DNA of 64,000 bases from Podarcis raffonei (GCF_027172205.1 NC_070619.1:1498001-1562000); one strand, 5' to 3'; shown: positions 32,401-42,974, numbered from the stretch's first letter. Notes: generated by a model from the letters alone, not told the origin. Translations and numbers: made by a program.

Positions 32401-35400
32401 ACCTCTAAACCTTAAATGGCTCAAGGACTGCCTCTCCCCATATGAACCAACACAGACCCTGCCCTCGTCCTCTGAGAGGTCTGGACAGTGGCAGTATGAG
32501 AACAGGTCTTTTCTGCAACATGGTCTGACTCGTGATAAGACAGCTTCCTATATTCCTGTGTAATAATGTTAAGAAGAGCCTGCCAGAGAGGTCAACCTCC
32601 TAAGCGTCCCCATAAGCTCCCCACAGCGAAGATCCCAGAGAGAATTATGGGAGCAAAGGCCAGCTCAGCAAAGGAGCACCTCCTTTGGATTCAAAAGCCC
32701 CGGGGCACAAAATGCCCACTCCCACTGAAGGAGAGGAAAGAAAAGACCATTGGCTCAAGGCAGCTGTTCAGTGGGCCAGCGGAAGGCAGCTCAGCAGCTC
32801 AAGGGTCACAGGTCCCACCTCCAGCTAAAGAGGAGGGGAAAGAACCTCTCTGTCCAGGACCCTGCAGAGGCACTGGCAGGCAATGCAAAGCGAGACCAGG
32901 CTAAGACTGGGGGATATCTGGTTTTCAACATCACAATATATCACCAGCTAAACATCACGATATAGTGATGAATCATGAAGTCTGAGAAAAGGGTGCAACT
33001 CTGTGCAGTAGAGGCATTGGCTGGCTTCGTGGTTTTTCCTGCACTTGCGATTCCTTGTAGGGGAGAGCTGAGCCAGCAGAGTTAAGAGGGGCTGCAGGAA
33101 TTGAGAGACACACTGACTGGCTTCAATGTTTTTCCCCAAATTGTGATTTTTGCATAGAGCACACAAGCACACACAAACCACAATTTGCGGTATGTTGCCA
33201 GGTCAAAAATTATGAAACCGATATCATGATAAGGACTTCAAACTGGTTTTGGATGATATATCACCAAGTCCTCATAATAAATAACAATAAGTTTATTATT
33301 TGTATTCCGCCCATATGACTGGGCTGCCCCAGCCACTCTGGGCAGCTTCCTATATATAAACATAAGAAAACATTGCACATTAAAAAGCTTCCCTATACAG
33401 GGCTGCCTTCGGAAGACTTCTAAAGGCTATTATTATTATTATTAGGTAAAGGTAAAGGGACCCCTGACCATTAGGTCCAGTCGCGGACGACTCTGGGGTT
33501 GTGGCGCTCATCTCGCTTTACTGGCCAAGGGAGCCGGCGTACAGCTTCCGGGTCATGTGGCTAGCAGGACTGGTGAACCAGAGCAGCGCATGGAAATACC
33601 GTTTACCTTCCCGCCGGAGCGGTATCTATTTATCTACTTGCACTTTGACGTGCTTTCAAACTGCTAGGTTGGCAGGAGCAGGGACCGAGCAATGGGAGCT
33701 CACCCCGTTGCGGGGATTCGAACCGCCAACCTTCTGATCGGCAAGTCCTAGGCTCTGTGGTTTAACCCACAGCGCCACCCGCATCCCTATTATTATTACT
33801 TATTAAATTTGTATACCACCCTATACTTGCAGGTCTCACAGATATCGTGAGTCACAACATATTGCCAGGTCAAAAATTATGGAACTGATACCACAATATG
33901 GATTTCAATCCAGTTTTGGGTGATATACAGTATTGATATATCGCCGAGCCCTAGACCAGGCCACATCCTGTCTGCCTTGTCCCCCCCGAAATTCACCTAC
34001 CGTCAGGGAACTGGCATGCTAGCCCAAGCGAGCTTCCAGCACTCAAACCTTCCCCGGACGCATCTTCTGGGTCGGTGGCTGAGTCGCAGACTCCTGCCTT
34101 TTCCAAGGCGGTCTCTGCTGGGTGGGCTATGGGGCTCTGCGGCAGGCCCTGCTCCTTGAGCACTGTCTCGGCGGACAGGAGCGTCTGGGTCCCCACGGTG
34201 GCCCGCTTCACCCTCTGGGCTCTCGCCACCCGCCGCTGAAGGATCCTGGGCCTCCTCTTCCAGAAGAGCCGCTTCTTGATGCGGAGGACCTTGCGGGCGC
34301 GCAGCAAGGCCTGCATGACAGCCAAATCCTGCAGCTGAGGGGTCTTCTCCTGCTTGGGCTTTTCCTTGGCTGCAGACCTCAGCCAATGCATCTCGGACAG
34401 CTTGAGCTTGTAATATTTGTGCTCCAGGCTGTCCTCTTCCTTCAGAAACCTGTTTCGACCGGGGGGGGGGGGGAAGGAGCAGCTAATCAAAACGGTAGAA
34501 TTATCACGAGAAACAATTTACAACAATAACTTAAAATGTACAAATAGTTAAAAAGAGTAGACCAAAACCAGTTAAAATTCACATCAACTTTCTAAACATC
34601 TGGGCAGGCTTTTCTGAACAAGAATGTTTTCAGCAGGCACCGAAAATGATACAGTGAAGGCACCTGCCTGATATCAATAGGCAGGGAGTTCCAAAGTGTA
34701 GGTGCTGCTTTGTGAAACGATTTGAGTTATACAAATAAGGAGCAGGTATTAAAAAGGTAAGTTAGGCTGGCCCAAGAAGCCCTGTTCCTAGCAGGCTCTG
34801 TGAGTCAAGGGAGCAGAAAAAACCACAAAACTACGAGAAGATATTTACCAGTAGTCTGGGTTGTCCTTCAGCTGAGCTCTCTCTTTCCCTTTCAGAGTGC
34901 CAGAAACGATGCCCTCCACCATCTTCTCAATTGTCTCGGTGACCTTCCGGTCAGCGCGTTGTGGAACTAGGACAAGAAACAGGGGTGGGGGTTCGGATAA
35001 AATGAAAACCTTGCTCGTGGGAACCTCACAATCACAAAATTACAGTAGGGCCACAACTCACTCATGATTTACTTATGCATTTGCAGCTTTGCTTGGGAGG
35101 AGGCGGGGGATAACAAATAAATGGAGAGCTGGGGGGGCAGTTGGGAGAGGCCATCTGAAATCTCATGAGACCTTTCCAGAGCTCAGCAAACCAGAGGGCA
35201 TAAAAAACTATTTCCGCACCAGGTTTTCCTGCTGCAGAAAAAGCTTTCAAGCTTCCTGGGCTCCAGGAAGGTCACACGAGACCTCTGGAAGGCTGGGGGG
35301 GGGGGAGGGCTGTGAGGTGTCAGATAGCCCTGAAAGCCTCCAACAGCCTTCCAGAGCCCTCACGCCACCTTCCCAGAGCCTGGTTCTCTGCTGCAGTGTT

Positions 35401-38400
35401 GAGGAGCCCACGGGGCAAATGAGGAAATTATTCCCAAGCGCAGGCTGTACGCAAAAGTAAGGCAGAGAGAGCTATGTGGGGTCAGTTCTCGGGGTCTCAC
35501 TGACTTTGTGTGATTTTGCCTTTGCACAAGAACACCTAGAAATAACTCCGCATCGGCTGCAGTCCTCCCATATTACAGATCCTGCCAATAAGACATCAAT
35601 TCTCATTTTTCTGCAACTGCCTGAGGAAAAGGACAAATCATTAACATTATTGGTGATTTTGGGTGTGGATTTTTCCTTTGGGTATATTTAATTTTTGGGA
35701 GTGGGAAGGCAGGGCAGAGCAAGCACCACCTCATGCCAACAAGCCCCAGACACAAACTATAACCCTGACAATTCAAAATGTTGGTGCTGACCTTAAAGCC
35801 CTAAACAACCTTGGCCCAGTATACCTGAAGGATTCTCTGCACCCCCCATCGTTCAGCCCGGACACTGATGTCCAGCTCCGAGAGCCTTCTGGCGGTTTCC
35901 TCCCTGTGAGAAGGGAAGTTACAGGGAAACAGGCAGAGGGCCTTCTCGGTGGTGCTGCCCACTCTGTGGTATGCCCTCCCATCTGATGTCAAGGAATTAA
36001 AGAACTATCTGACTTTTAGAAGACACCTGAAGGCAGCCTTGTACAGGGAAGCTTTTAATGGTTGATGTTTTATTGTGCTTTTAGTATTTTGTTGGGAGCT
36101 GCCCAGAGTGGCTGGAGTAACCCAGTCCGATGGGAAGCACATGAATCGTAACATCATCACCATTATTAACCCTAAGAAATAAAATTTAATGCTCACAGGG
36201 ACAACAGAAGCAAGGTGGGAGAAGAGGACAAAGTCTCACAAACTGAAACAACGTGAACCCCAGAAAGTCTATAGATGGAAATAATTCTTCCCCCAAAGAA
36301 GTAGCACCCGCTTACTCTTAATCTTCGGCTTGGTTTCCGGAGCGCCCTGTGGGCTGGGGGTCTCCACCCTTGGCCTCTTCAGCTGCACCTGGGACCCGCT
36401 CTTCTCCAGCCAGCCCTGCAGGTGTTCAATGTACTCCTTCCCAAACAAGGCCGAGGTGTCAAAATTGGGGAACAAGATGGGCAGAGGGGCCACCTCCTTC
36501 AGCCCGATGGCCTCCAGGATCTTCTCCTGCCGGAAGGAGGAGGCCATGGCGAAGGTCTGGCCGACGAGCACCAGGGCCTTCCGGCAGAGGGAGGCGGTGG
36601 TCTCGAAGGCAGCCGCCATCTGCCCCGGGTCGCTGAAGCTGCTGGATTTCAAGCTCAGCTCGTAGGCATTGCAGGCCATCAGGAGTGGGACGGCGCTCTT
36701 CAGGAGGCAGGCCTGGAGGTGCATCATGTACCGGTCAAAAGGTTTGATGAGCTGGAAGAAGCCGTTCTTGGTGGCCACCAGCTTCTTTTCCAGCAGCAGG
36801 TTCAAGAACTGGCCGTCCACTTTGGGCGTCCGCAGCGCCGGGTGCTGCAGAGTCCGCACGACGGAATAGCAGAAGTCCTGGTGCTCCATCTTCAGCGAGC
36901 ACTTGAAGGAGGCCAGCATCTTGGCGCACGTCTCCGTCTCCAGCTTGAAGAGGATGCGGAACATTTCCGTGTACTCCGGGTCCTTCTTGATCTTGTGGAA
37001 GCCGGCCCACTTGATGATCTCCACCCCAAAGGTGGTGAAAACATCCAGCGGGCCGTGGAGGTCCAGCTGTGGCTCTTTGTGCAGGGCATGCCTCACGGAT
37101 TCCGGGTCGTCGTGCTGCAGGGTGCCCCTCGGGGGCAGGGACGGCCGCTGGCCGAGCTGGAGGTGCTGAGCGGGGAAGGCCCTCCCCTTGGAGGGGGCGG
37201 CGGGCTCCCCCAGCAGGTTGCATGAGGACAAAGCCTGGACCCATTTCTTCACGGGGAGGACCGCAGCTGTCTTGCTTTTGACCAGGCCCTGTGGGGCCCG
37301 GATGCACTTCGCCGTCAGGTCCCTCCCCGCGTGTAAAGAGGGAGCAAACTCTCTCTCCGCCTCCAGGCCATACTCCAGGTTGTAATCCTGACTCCTCACA
37401 GTCCCAAACTCCTCTTCCAATAGCCCTGGAGAATGGAAGCCACTCAACAGCTCTGCTGAACTGTAGCCAGCATCCCGGAGCCCGGAGGTCTCTCGGGAGG
37501 AGGCAGGGCCATAGTCCCTTTGCCGAGAGGACGGGCGACCGTAACCCCGCTCCCTGGTGGATGGGCCGGGGAGCTCCCTTTCCGCAGAAGACAAATGGCC
37601 GTAGTCCCGGTCACGGGAAGGGGCCTGGGCGTAATCTTGGTTCCGTGAGCATGTGGGTGTGTAGTAATCCTCCTCCTCTGACTGATAGGGAGGCACCGAA
37701 TAGTCTTGGCTGGCGGCTTCTTGGGCTTCTCCCCTCCAGTCGCTGTGCAGGTACTTTCTCTCCTCATGGAAATCCCCGTCCTCATCCTCGTACCGGGTTC
37801 GCTGCGCTGGGCGCGAATGAACTGCGGGGGGAAGAAAAAAGAAAGCTATTTCTCATGGCATAAAACCAAGGACACCGGGAGAACTCAACAGGGTGCTTCT
37901 TCAACTAATTGGTGCAACATGATGGCACCTGTGTAAAAACTAAGTACAACAAAATTGGTGCAATATGGGACAGCTGCATATTCCTTTATTTATTATTAAA
38001 TTAGTATACCGCTCTGTACCCGCAGGTCTCAGGAGAGTTCACAAGATAAAATCACAATATAAAAACACAAAACACACCATAAAAATAAAAACAAGAACCA
38101 CCCAACAACCCCAGACCAAGACCTTTTAAAAGGGCTCTGGATGCCAATCAGTCAAAGTGTCGTAAGTTTAAAAAGTGACTCAACCCCCCCCCCTTTGTTC
38201 TTTCAAAATAGAGCACTTTTAAATGCGTAAAACTTGAACTGTTGAGCAAAACCATAATAAGGACACAACTGCATAAACAGTTCTGTCCTTTATCAGGACA
38301 GGCAAGGGATGGCCTTGGCTCCCCAGGGGAACAACGAAAACACGTCAGAACTTTATCTTATGTGCTGACCACAAAATACGCACAAGACCAATGTCCGGGG

Positions 38401-39921
38401 AAAGCGCCAAAAGCTTGTTCCCGGAGATTATGGCGTCTTCCCAGTTAAGAGTAGGAAGAGGAAGATCCTTTTATGGTTGAGAGTACCAGAGCAGGAACAT
38501 ATGTGGTGTCAACCTGCGTATACAAGTTGACGTGGCTGGGGAAGGGGGAGAGGATGCCTGGAGGGTATATAAACTGCATGAAACCTGTCATTTCTTTGTA
38601 CTTGCTGTGGACTCACCACGCAGGTGCCTTCTGCTATCCGGAGAGCAGAATAAACTCTTTCTTTGAACCAACCTCGGTGTCGTTTTGACTTCCTTCCTCC
38701 TGTCCCGGAGCAACGTAGACCCAATCGGTGAACTCCAATAAGGCTACAAAAGTCCTGGTTGAATAGGAACATTTTTGCCTAAAGGCAAAAAGGCCATTTG
38801 GTGCCTAAAGGTACTCCCTAGGGAGAGCATTCCACAAACAGGGAGCAACTGCAGAACAGGCCCGGTTCCTGTGTTGCTGCCCTCCAGACCTCTTGTAGAG
38901 GAGGCACATGAAGAAGGGCCACAGAACATAATCTCAATACAGTGGTACCTCGGGTTAAGTACTTAATTCGTCCTGGAGGTCCGTTCTTAACCTGAAACTG
39001 TTCTTAACCTGAGGTACCACTTTAGCTAATGGGGCCTCCCGCTGCCACCGTGCCGGAGCACGATTTCTGTTCTCATCCTGAAGCAAAGTCCTTAACCCGA
39101 GGTAATATTTCTGGGTTAGCGGAGTCTGTAACCTGAAGCGTATGTAACCCGAGGTACCACTGTATCAGGGTCAGCTCATATGGAAAGAGGCTGTCTTGAG
39201 GCACTGCAGGGGGTTGGACTAGATGATCCTCAGGGTCCCTCCCAACTCTACAGTTCTATGATCATTGGGACTTTAATGAGGTTAGCAGCACACTCCACTT
39301 GGGGGCTGGCCACTAACCGCAAACCCTTTAATGCCAAGCCAAGGGAACCTTTTCTGGCTCAATGGACATATCCCATTTTGGGCAGACCTTCTGCGCAAGG
39401 GTCGAGGCTGAAGGGGTGCAGCAAAGAAGGTGGATCCAACCTTTTGACAGTAGGCTAGTTGCTGCACACACTTGCACTCACGCATCTATCAATCTACCCT
39501 CCATCCTGGCAAGCAAAAGGCATGGTCAAGGCTCAAGGACACATCCCAGCTGCACAAAAGCACTCATGTGCGCGTGCAAAGCAGGGCTGGCAAGGAGAAT
39601 CTGGAGGGCGGCACCTGCTTTAGGGGAAGGTCTCAGAAATGGAAGAGCGCGAGGCATGTGGAATTATTTTCTGGCTCCGATTAAATTTACTGGGGTCATA
39701 ACGCTCACCTAAAACGCCTTGAGTCTCTGAGGCCGGAAGCAGGACTGGGGTCAAAGGCTGATGAGCAGCAGCAACAAATAGCTCAGGGGCATTGGACCAA
39801 CCATACCTCTCAGCTGGTGGAGGGCCTCGTCGATGGGGTCACTCCTGTCCAGACGAAGCCGTTTCGCCTTGACTTGCATGAGGGCATCAAAAGGCTCCCG
39901 CGTCATCCGCCGAGCAGCCAT
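28123..39921 (-). CDS. SUGP2: SURP and G-patch domain-containing protein 2, complete
   Basis: Nuclear SR-related protein linked to pre-mRNA splicing; SURP modules bind partner proteins, and G-patches typically engage DEAH helicases. Coding exons: 39807-39921, 36316-37821, 34849-34966, 34001-34449, 31730-31841, 30323-30729, 30153-30214, 29134-29276, 28123-28246. All phases agree and total 3036 bp, 1011 aa (human 1082). The start [20 protein letters not shown] matches the family N-terminus. The large exon carries [20 protein letters not shown] and [22 protein letters not shown]1 spans about residues 543-600 ([23 protein letters not shown]), SURP2 about 733-785 ([24 protein letters not shown]), the G-patch about 935-968 ([20 protein letters not shown]). 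The protein ends [20 protein letters not shown] plus K. A glutamate run precedes the basic [18 protein letters not shown]. Very sure. Confidence 0.98.
28500..28860 (-). mobile_element. CR1/L3-type LINE 3' end
   Basis: TACGTAAGAACATCAGAAGC at the left, then CCATCCAGGTTGGGGGCCAT and GGCAGCGAGTTCCGCAGCTT. Reverse orientation of the same LINE type as 5700-5975, in the last SUGP2 intron. Confidence 0.65.
29134..29276 (-). CDS. SUGP2: SUGP2 G-patch exon
   Basis: [20 protein letters not shown], then [20 protein letters not shown], the glycine-spaced G-patch. The donor is GTACGT. Other GT sites within 15 bp would shift the frame of the last exon ([13 protein letters not shown]), so this one is chosen. 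Confidence 0.95.
29374..29435. repeat. (TAC)n and (TAA)n microsatellite
   Basis: Tandem ACTACTACT followed by AATAATAAT in the SUGP2 intron upstream of the G-patch exon. Confidence 0.95.
29495..29630. mobile_element. Palindromic hAT MITE (136 bp)
   Basis: Ends CAGTGTTTCCCAAACTTAGG and CCAAGTTTGGGAAGCCCTG are inverted repeats. Flanks GTGTATTG and GTCTATTG are an 8-bp target duplication with one mismatch. Confidence 0.8.
30323..30729 (-). CDS. SUGP2: SUGP2 exon with second half of SURP2 and glutamate tract
   Basis: Begins [20 protein letters not shown] (end of SURP2). A 13-residue glutamate run follows, encoded by mixed GAG/GAA triplets (plus-strand CTC/TTC repeats near 30549-30588). The basic [20 protein letters not shown] closes the exon. 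Triplet purity suggests length variation between individuals (inference). Confidence 0.95.
30965..31600 (+). mobile_element. L2/CR1-clade LINE 3' part
   Basis: Encodes [40 protein letters not shown] and [18 protein letters not shown] of the reverse transcriptase, then [19 protein letters not shown]. Sits in the SUGP2 intron between 30730 and 31729. Confidence 0.85.
31995..32100. mobile_element. GATATATC-rich element, copy 2 (partial)
   Basis: GAGCTGGATGATATCTGGTT, then TATATCAGCAGCCAAATACC, ending near GGTGTCTGG. Confidence 0.6.
32130..32560 (+). mobile_element. Old L2-like LINE fragment, divergent subfamily
   Basis: CTCTAGTAACCTCCAGGTTA, GATTACTGCAGCACATTATA and GGTCTTTTCTGCAACATGGT correspond to L2-like LVTSRLDYC and later segments. 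More diverged than the neighbouring copies. Confidence 0.6.
32905..33275. mobile_element. GATATATC-rich element, copy 3 (near full length)
   Basis: Starts CTGGGGGATATCTGGTTTTC and ends GGATGATATATCACCAAGTC. The interior has TGGCTTCGTGGTTTTTCC and GCCAGGTCAAAAATTATGAA, shared with 6750-7095 and 49340-49560. Confidence 0.65.
33285..33444 (-). mobile_element. L2-like LINE 3' end, host of a SINE insertion
   Basis: TTATTTGTATTCCGCCCATA, CAGCCACTCTGGGCAGCTTC and GGGCTGCCTTCGGAAGACTT. It ends in a TTA run in which the Sauria SINE sits. Confidence 0.65.
33445..33787 (-). mobile_element. Full-length Sauria-type tRNA SINE
   Basis: 343 bp. On the minus strand it starts GGGATGCGGGTGGCGCTGTG, has box A (GTGGGTTAAACC) and box B (GGTTCGAATCC), a lizard-specific middle, and a BovB-like tail ending in TTTACCTTTACC. 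The flanking TTA repeats hide the target duplication. This family depends on BovB-type LINEs for mobility. Confidence 0.93.
33836..33957. mobile_element. GATATATC-rich element, copy 4 (one end)
   Basis: GCCAGGTCAAAAATTATGGA, then TTGATATATCGCCGAGCCCT. The terminal CGAGCCCTAG is the complement of the CTAGGGCT-type start seen in other copies, so the family has inverted ends. Confidence 0.6.
34510..34740 (-). mobile_element. Old L2-like LINE fragment
   Basis: GCAGGCTTTTCTGAACAAGA, GCAGGGAGTTCCAAAGTGTA and an AT-rich left end fit the reverse complement of an older L2-like subfamily. Confidence 0.5.
35765..36190 (+). mobile_element. L2/CR1-clade LINE 3' end
   Basis: AAGCCCTAAACAACCTTGGC, CCTTCTCGGTGGTGCTGCCC and ATCTGATGTCAAGGAATTAA, then the 3' UTR GTTGGGAGCTGCCCAGAGTG. 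Lies in the SUGP2 intron just after the large exon. Confidence 0.82.
36316..37821 (-). CDS. SUGP2: SUGP2 large exon
   Basis: 1506 bp, from CCCGCAG acceptor to a GTAAGC donor. The first third is low-complexity with repeated [20 protein letters not shown] units. The remainder is the conserved family core ([52 protein letters not shown]). The arginine/tyrosine-rich repeats occupy the place of the human D/S/R-rich N-terminal region but differ in sequence. Confidence 0.96.
38158..38748 (+). mobile_element. Solo LTR of an endogenous retrovirus (591 bp), 4-bp TSD
   Basis: Begins TGTCGTAAG and ends GGCTACA, flanked by AAAG at 38154-38157 and 38749-38752. It has GGGTATATAAACTGC near 38563 (TATA) and AGAATAAACTC near 38647 (poly(A) signal), so U3, R and U5 are all recognisable. 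The 4-bp duplication suggests a gammaretrovirus-like (class I) origin. It looks whole as an LTR. It lies in the SUGP2 intron, antisense to the gene. Confidence 0.85.
38940..39162. mobile_element. Tigger/pogo-like MITE (223 bp), TA target site
   Basis: Ends CAGTGGTACCTCGGGTTAAG and CCCGAGGTACCACTG are inverted repeats, with TA on each side. Internal TTCTTAACCTGA units. The family recurs at 40818, 59277 and 63371. Confidence 0.88.
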
Positions 39922-39928
39922 CTGGGCT
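39807..39928 (-). CDS. SUGP2: SUGP2 first coding exon
   Basis: Acceptor CATTCCAG at 39929-39936, seven untranslated bases, then ATG at 39919-39921. It encodes [20 protein letters not shown] and [18 protein letters not shown], ending one base into a Val codon at GTATGG. Confidence 0.95.
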
Positions 39929-40817
39929 CTGGAATGAGAAAGGAGGAAGAGCTAGGGAGGAGGGGGAACAGTTGGCATCCATATCGCCTAGCGATCCTTT
40001 AGCATGATTCATAAATCAGGGAGCGAGTAAAATAAAGCGAGTAAGTCTCTTCTACTACATGCCCTGAATCTTCCAGTGTTCAGCTTCACTGGATGCCCCA
40101 GAGTTCTACTGTTAGGAGAAGAGGAGAAAAACCTTTTCTCTATGCACAGCAGAGGGAGAGAGCTATGGACCTCGCATTTTGTTTCTGGGCTTCCCAGCGG
40201 CATCTAGGTGGCCAGCATAAGGACAAGGGGGGTGGATGCAGCAGGGCTTTTCTTATGCTCTACCTGCTCTCAAACGTGTCAGGTGACTTACGCCAGTTGT
40301 CTGGTGACCCACTACCAGGCCAAAGCCTAATCAATGGTGGGTCACAGCAGCAGCATTGCCTAATGATACTAATAGTAATAATTTTTATTATTTATACCCC
40401 ACCCATCTGTGTTATATGTATGGTTTTTTATATTTTAACAAGTGGGTCCCCAACGCATGTTGAAGACTAACCGACTTACACCTCTGTCACCAGATGCAAT
40501 ATTCAAAGCTGCATTACTCCTGCTTCCAACTTTCTTCCAATGAAAGGAGACCGTAACTTTCAGCTCACTGAGAGACTCCAGAGCAGCAGGCTGGAGGACA
40601 GAGGAGTTTTCATTTTTAAGTTTTGCAAGACTGGACAAACAAGTTTAGAAAGGAGCCTCTGGGGTGGGGTTAAAGGAGTGGCCTACTCTTCTCTGGTCCT
40701 TGTTTCTGTTGAAAAGCATCCACCCAGCCATGCTGAGAGGTGGAACTGGGTATCATCCGCATACTGGTGAGCACCCAGCCCCAACCCCCTGGTGAACTCT
40801 CCCAGCCATTTCATGTA

Positions 40818-41065
40818 CAGTCATACCTCGGGTTGAAGTAGCTTTGGGATGAGTATTTTCAGGTTGCGCTCCACGGCGACCCAGAAGTAATGGAACGTGT
40901 TACTTCTGGGTTTCACCGCTCGCGCATGTGCAGATGCTCAAAATGACATCATGTGCAGAAGCAGCAAATAGCGACCCATGCAGAAGCGCGGATGCGGGTT
41001 GCGTTTGCTTCAGGATGCAAACGGGGCTCCGGAACGGATCCCACCTGCATCTAGAGGTACAACTG
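40818..41065. mobile_element. Tigger/pogo-like MITE, copy 2
   Basis: CAGTCATACCTCGGGTTG at the left and AGAGGTACAACTG at the right, TA before the left end. Contains a GTTACTTCTGGGTTTC hairpin arm. Diverged from copy 1. Confidence 0.75.
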
Positions 41066-41329
41066 CAGATGTTAAAAAGCATGGGGGAGAGGATGGGGCC
41101 CGAGTGGTCCGAAGACTCATCTCCCACCGCTACTTTCTGGACACTGGCCAGCAGGAAGGAGCAGAACAGCAGAACCCCTGCAAGGGTCGAGAAGACAGGT
41201 TTTGCCCATCCAAGCTGCTTGTTTGCACTCTCAGGGGGGGGGGTAACAAGTTGAAACTGATCCCAGAAAACCTGGCACTCCCACGATTTTGTCTGCAAAA
41301 GCTTTGCAAAATAGCTGCAAAGGGGGATG

Positions 41330-41470
41330 TTGAGGTCCAGCTGCCGCCTCTCAGCCTAGCCTACCTCACAGGGTTGTTGTGGGGGATTGAGGGGAAGGGG
41401 AGGGCCACATACACCACCTTCAGCTCCTTGGAGGGGGGGCTATCAATACCATAATACATATATTTTAAAA
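41330..41470 (+). mobile_element. tRNA-derived SINE 3' part
   Basis: CTCAGCCTAGCCTACCTCAC, AGGGTTGTTGTGGGGGATTG and CACCTTCAGCTCCTTGGAGG, the body of the family at 2075-2265. Confidence 0.7.
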
Positions 41471-42139
41471 ATTCATTTATTGCACAAATAACATAAAGTA
41501 CATACAATACAAACATTCCACATTACTGTACAAATGATCCAAGAAATTACAAACATAGAAAAGAGGGAGGAAAGAAGAGAAAAGAAAAGGAAATAGAAAA
41601 TGAGTTTGTTTAAAATAAAAAGAACCTTCCAACTACTGTATACCCGTTGTACTATTTTGCGATTTATTTTTATTTTTTTACACAGTTTCCTAGAATTGTT
41701 TTTTTCCTCCTCCTTACTTCTGCTTTTCTCCACCGTTGCATTATTTTACAAGAGTCATTGGATATCTGCCAGGAGACTTTTGCTACCGTAATAATTTAAA
41801 ATATCCTCAAATAATGGGGAGAGAGCCCTTTGCCCGGCACCAAAACCAGTTAACAGTGGGGGCAGCAGGAAAGGCGATCCAAGTCGGCCAACGTGCCCCC
41901 AAGGAGTCCCTCTTTGAAGGCGCCTCAAGGGCAGGAACAGAGGTTGCCAACTTACCAGCTCTCCCTTCAGGCACGCAGCGCTTTTCACTGCCGGGCCCTG
42001 GGAAAATAAAAGCCGCGCTGGCTGCTTGCCTGGGGCAGCAAAGTGGCTGCCTCCGAGTCAGTTGGCAACCTCCGGCCTTCCTTCCCCCCCCGACTCCCCC
42101 TTTTCTTTCTTCCTTTCCCCCCTCAGAGCTTTCACTTAC

Positions 42140-42367
42140 CAAAGGCTGAAGAAGAAAAGGGAGGGGCGGAGTCCCCCCTTATTGAAATACAGAGTCTCCC
42201 CAGCAACACCCAGCCTCGAAACCAGGCGGGGAGAAGGGGGCTGCCACTACGCATGCGTAGAGATTCTACCGCGCACGCGCGTGGAGATTCTACTGCGCGC
42301 ACGCGCAGCGGCTTTCTATCCAAGCCCCGCCCTTCTTCCCTCCCTCTTGTGCGCACGCGCAAAAGAA

Positions 42368-42398
<31 letters not shown>

Positions 42399-42560
42399 CA
42401 AAAAAACACAAAACCCCGCCCCTTGCAGGCGTTTCCCCGCCCACCAGCCCTAGTTATGCGCAGGCGCGGTGAAGTGCTCTCGGCCCACCTTCCGCCGCGA
42501 GGGCTCTGTCGTGAGGCGCATGCGCACAACGTGCTTGTCAACTTTTCTCTCTCCGGGCTC
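42140..42560 (-). promoter_or_regulatory. SUGP2: SUGP2 CpG-island promoter with six NRF1-like sites
   Basis: SUGP2 non-coding exon 1 ends at 42140 (donor CCTTTG|GTAAGT). Upstream lies a TATA-less CpG-dense block. NRF1-like palindromes: 42249-42258 (ACGCATGCGT), 42271-42280, 42295-42306, 42351-42360, 42458-42467 and 42516-42525 (GCGCATGCGC, perfect). GC boxes are near 42324, 42415 and 42437. A 24-bp unit (GAGATTCTACYGCGC plus ACGCGCG) is tandemly repeated at about 42259-42306. The transcript start is not resolved. The block could also drive plus-strand transcription. Confidence 0.75.
42369..42402. repeat. (CA)n/(TA)n microsatellite inside the CpG island
   Basis: ACACACACACACACACACAC followed by ATATATAC, between NRF1-like sites four and five. 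Confidence 0.95.
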
Positions 42561-42974
42561 AGCATCTTTTGCAGACGAAGGCGCTTCATTTTCTTTATGC
42601 TCCAAATGAACGAATAATTAGTAAATCCGATTGCTCTACGGATGAAGGGCGGTGTGCAAATTTAATTAATAATAATAAGTAGTAGTAGTAGTGATTGCTT
42701 CCTTTTCAACAGAAACGAGGAAAAGCTGCTTTCCAAACTGGCGAAGCTTAGAAATGAATCCTAGAATTGTACAGTTGGAAGGGACCCCCAGGCGTCATGC
42801 AGCCCCCGCAAGGCGGGAATCTCAGCTCCAGCCTCCAGGGAGGCTTCTTACCACCCTTGAGTCTCAGTGAGCTGGAGGAAGGCTAAAAGCTGGAGTAATT
42901 GCATATTGCATCTGTAAAGAGGGGTGCAACTCGGTCAGTCTCCCAACATGCATTTAAAGAGCCACTTCTTAAAA

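Larger units (their letters stand above)
37985..39262. mobile_element. Composite LINE repeat split by an LTR and a MITE
   Basis: Segments 37985-38157, 38753-38939 and 39163-39262 together match 8540-8995 in order. The left part is an L2-like 3' UTR (TACCGCTCTGTACCCGCAGG) and the right end is CR1-like (GGGTTGGACTAGATGATCC). A solo LTR and a Tigger-like MITE were inserted later. Confidence 0.7.

Noticed and set aside
32566-32904. 112-codon plus frame in a SUGP2 intron
   Set aside because: Low-complexity lysine/proline content between repeats, no splice pattern and on the antisense strand.
36422-37225. 267-codon plus-strand open frame
   Set aside because: It is the antisense shadow of the SUGP2 large exon; GC-rich third positions keep the opposite frame open.
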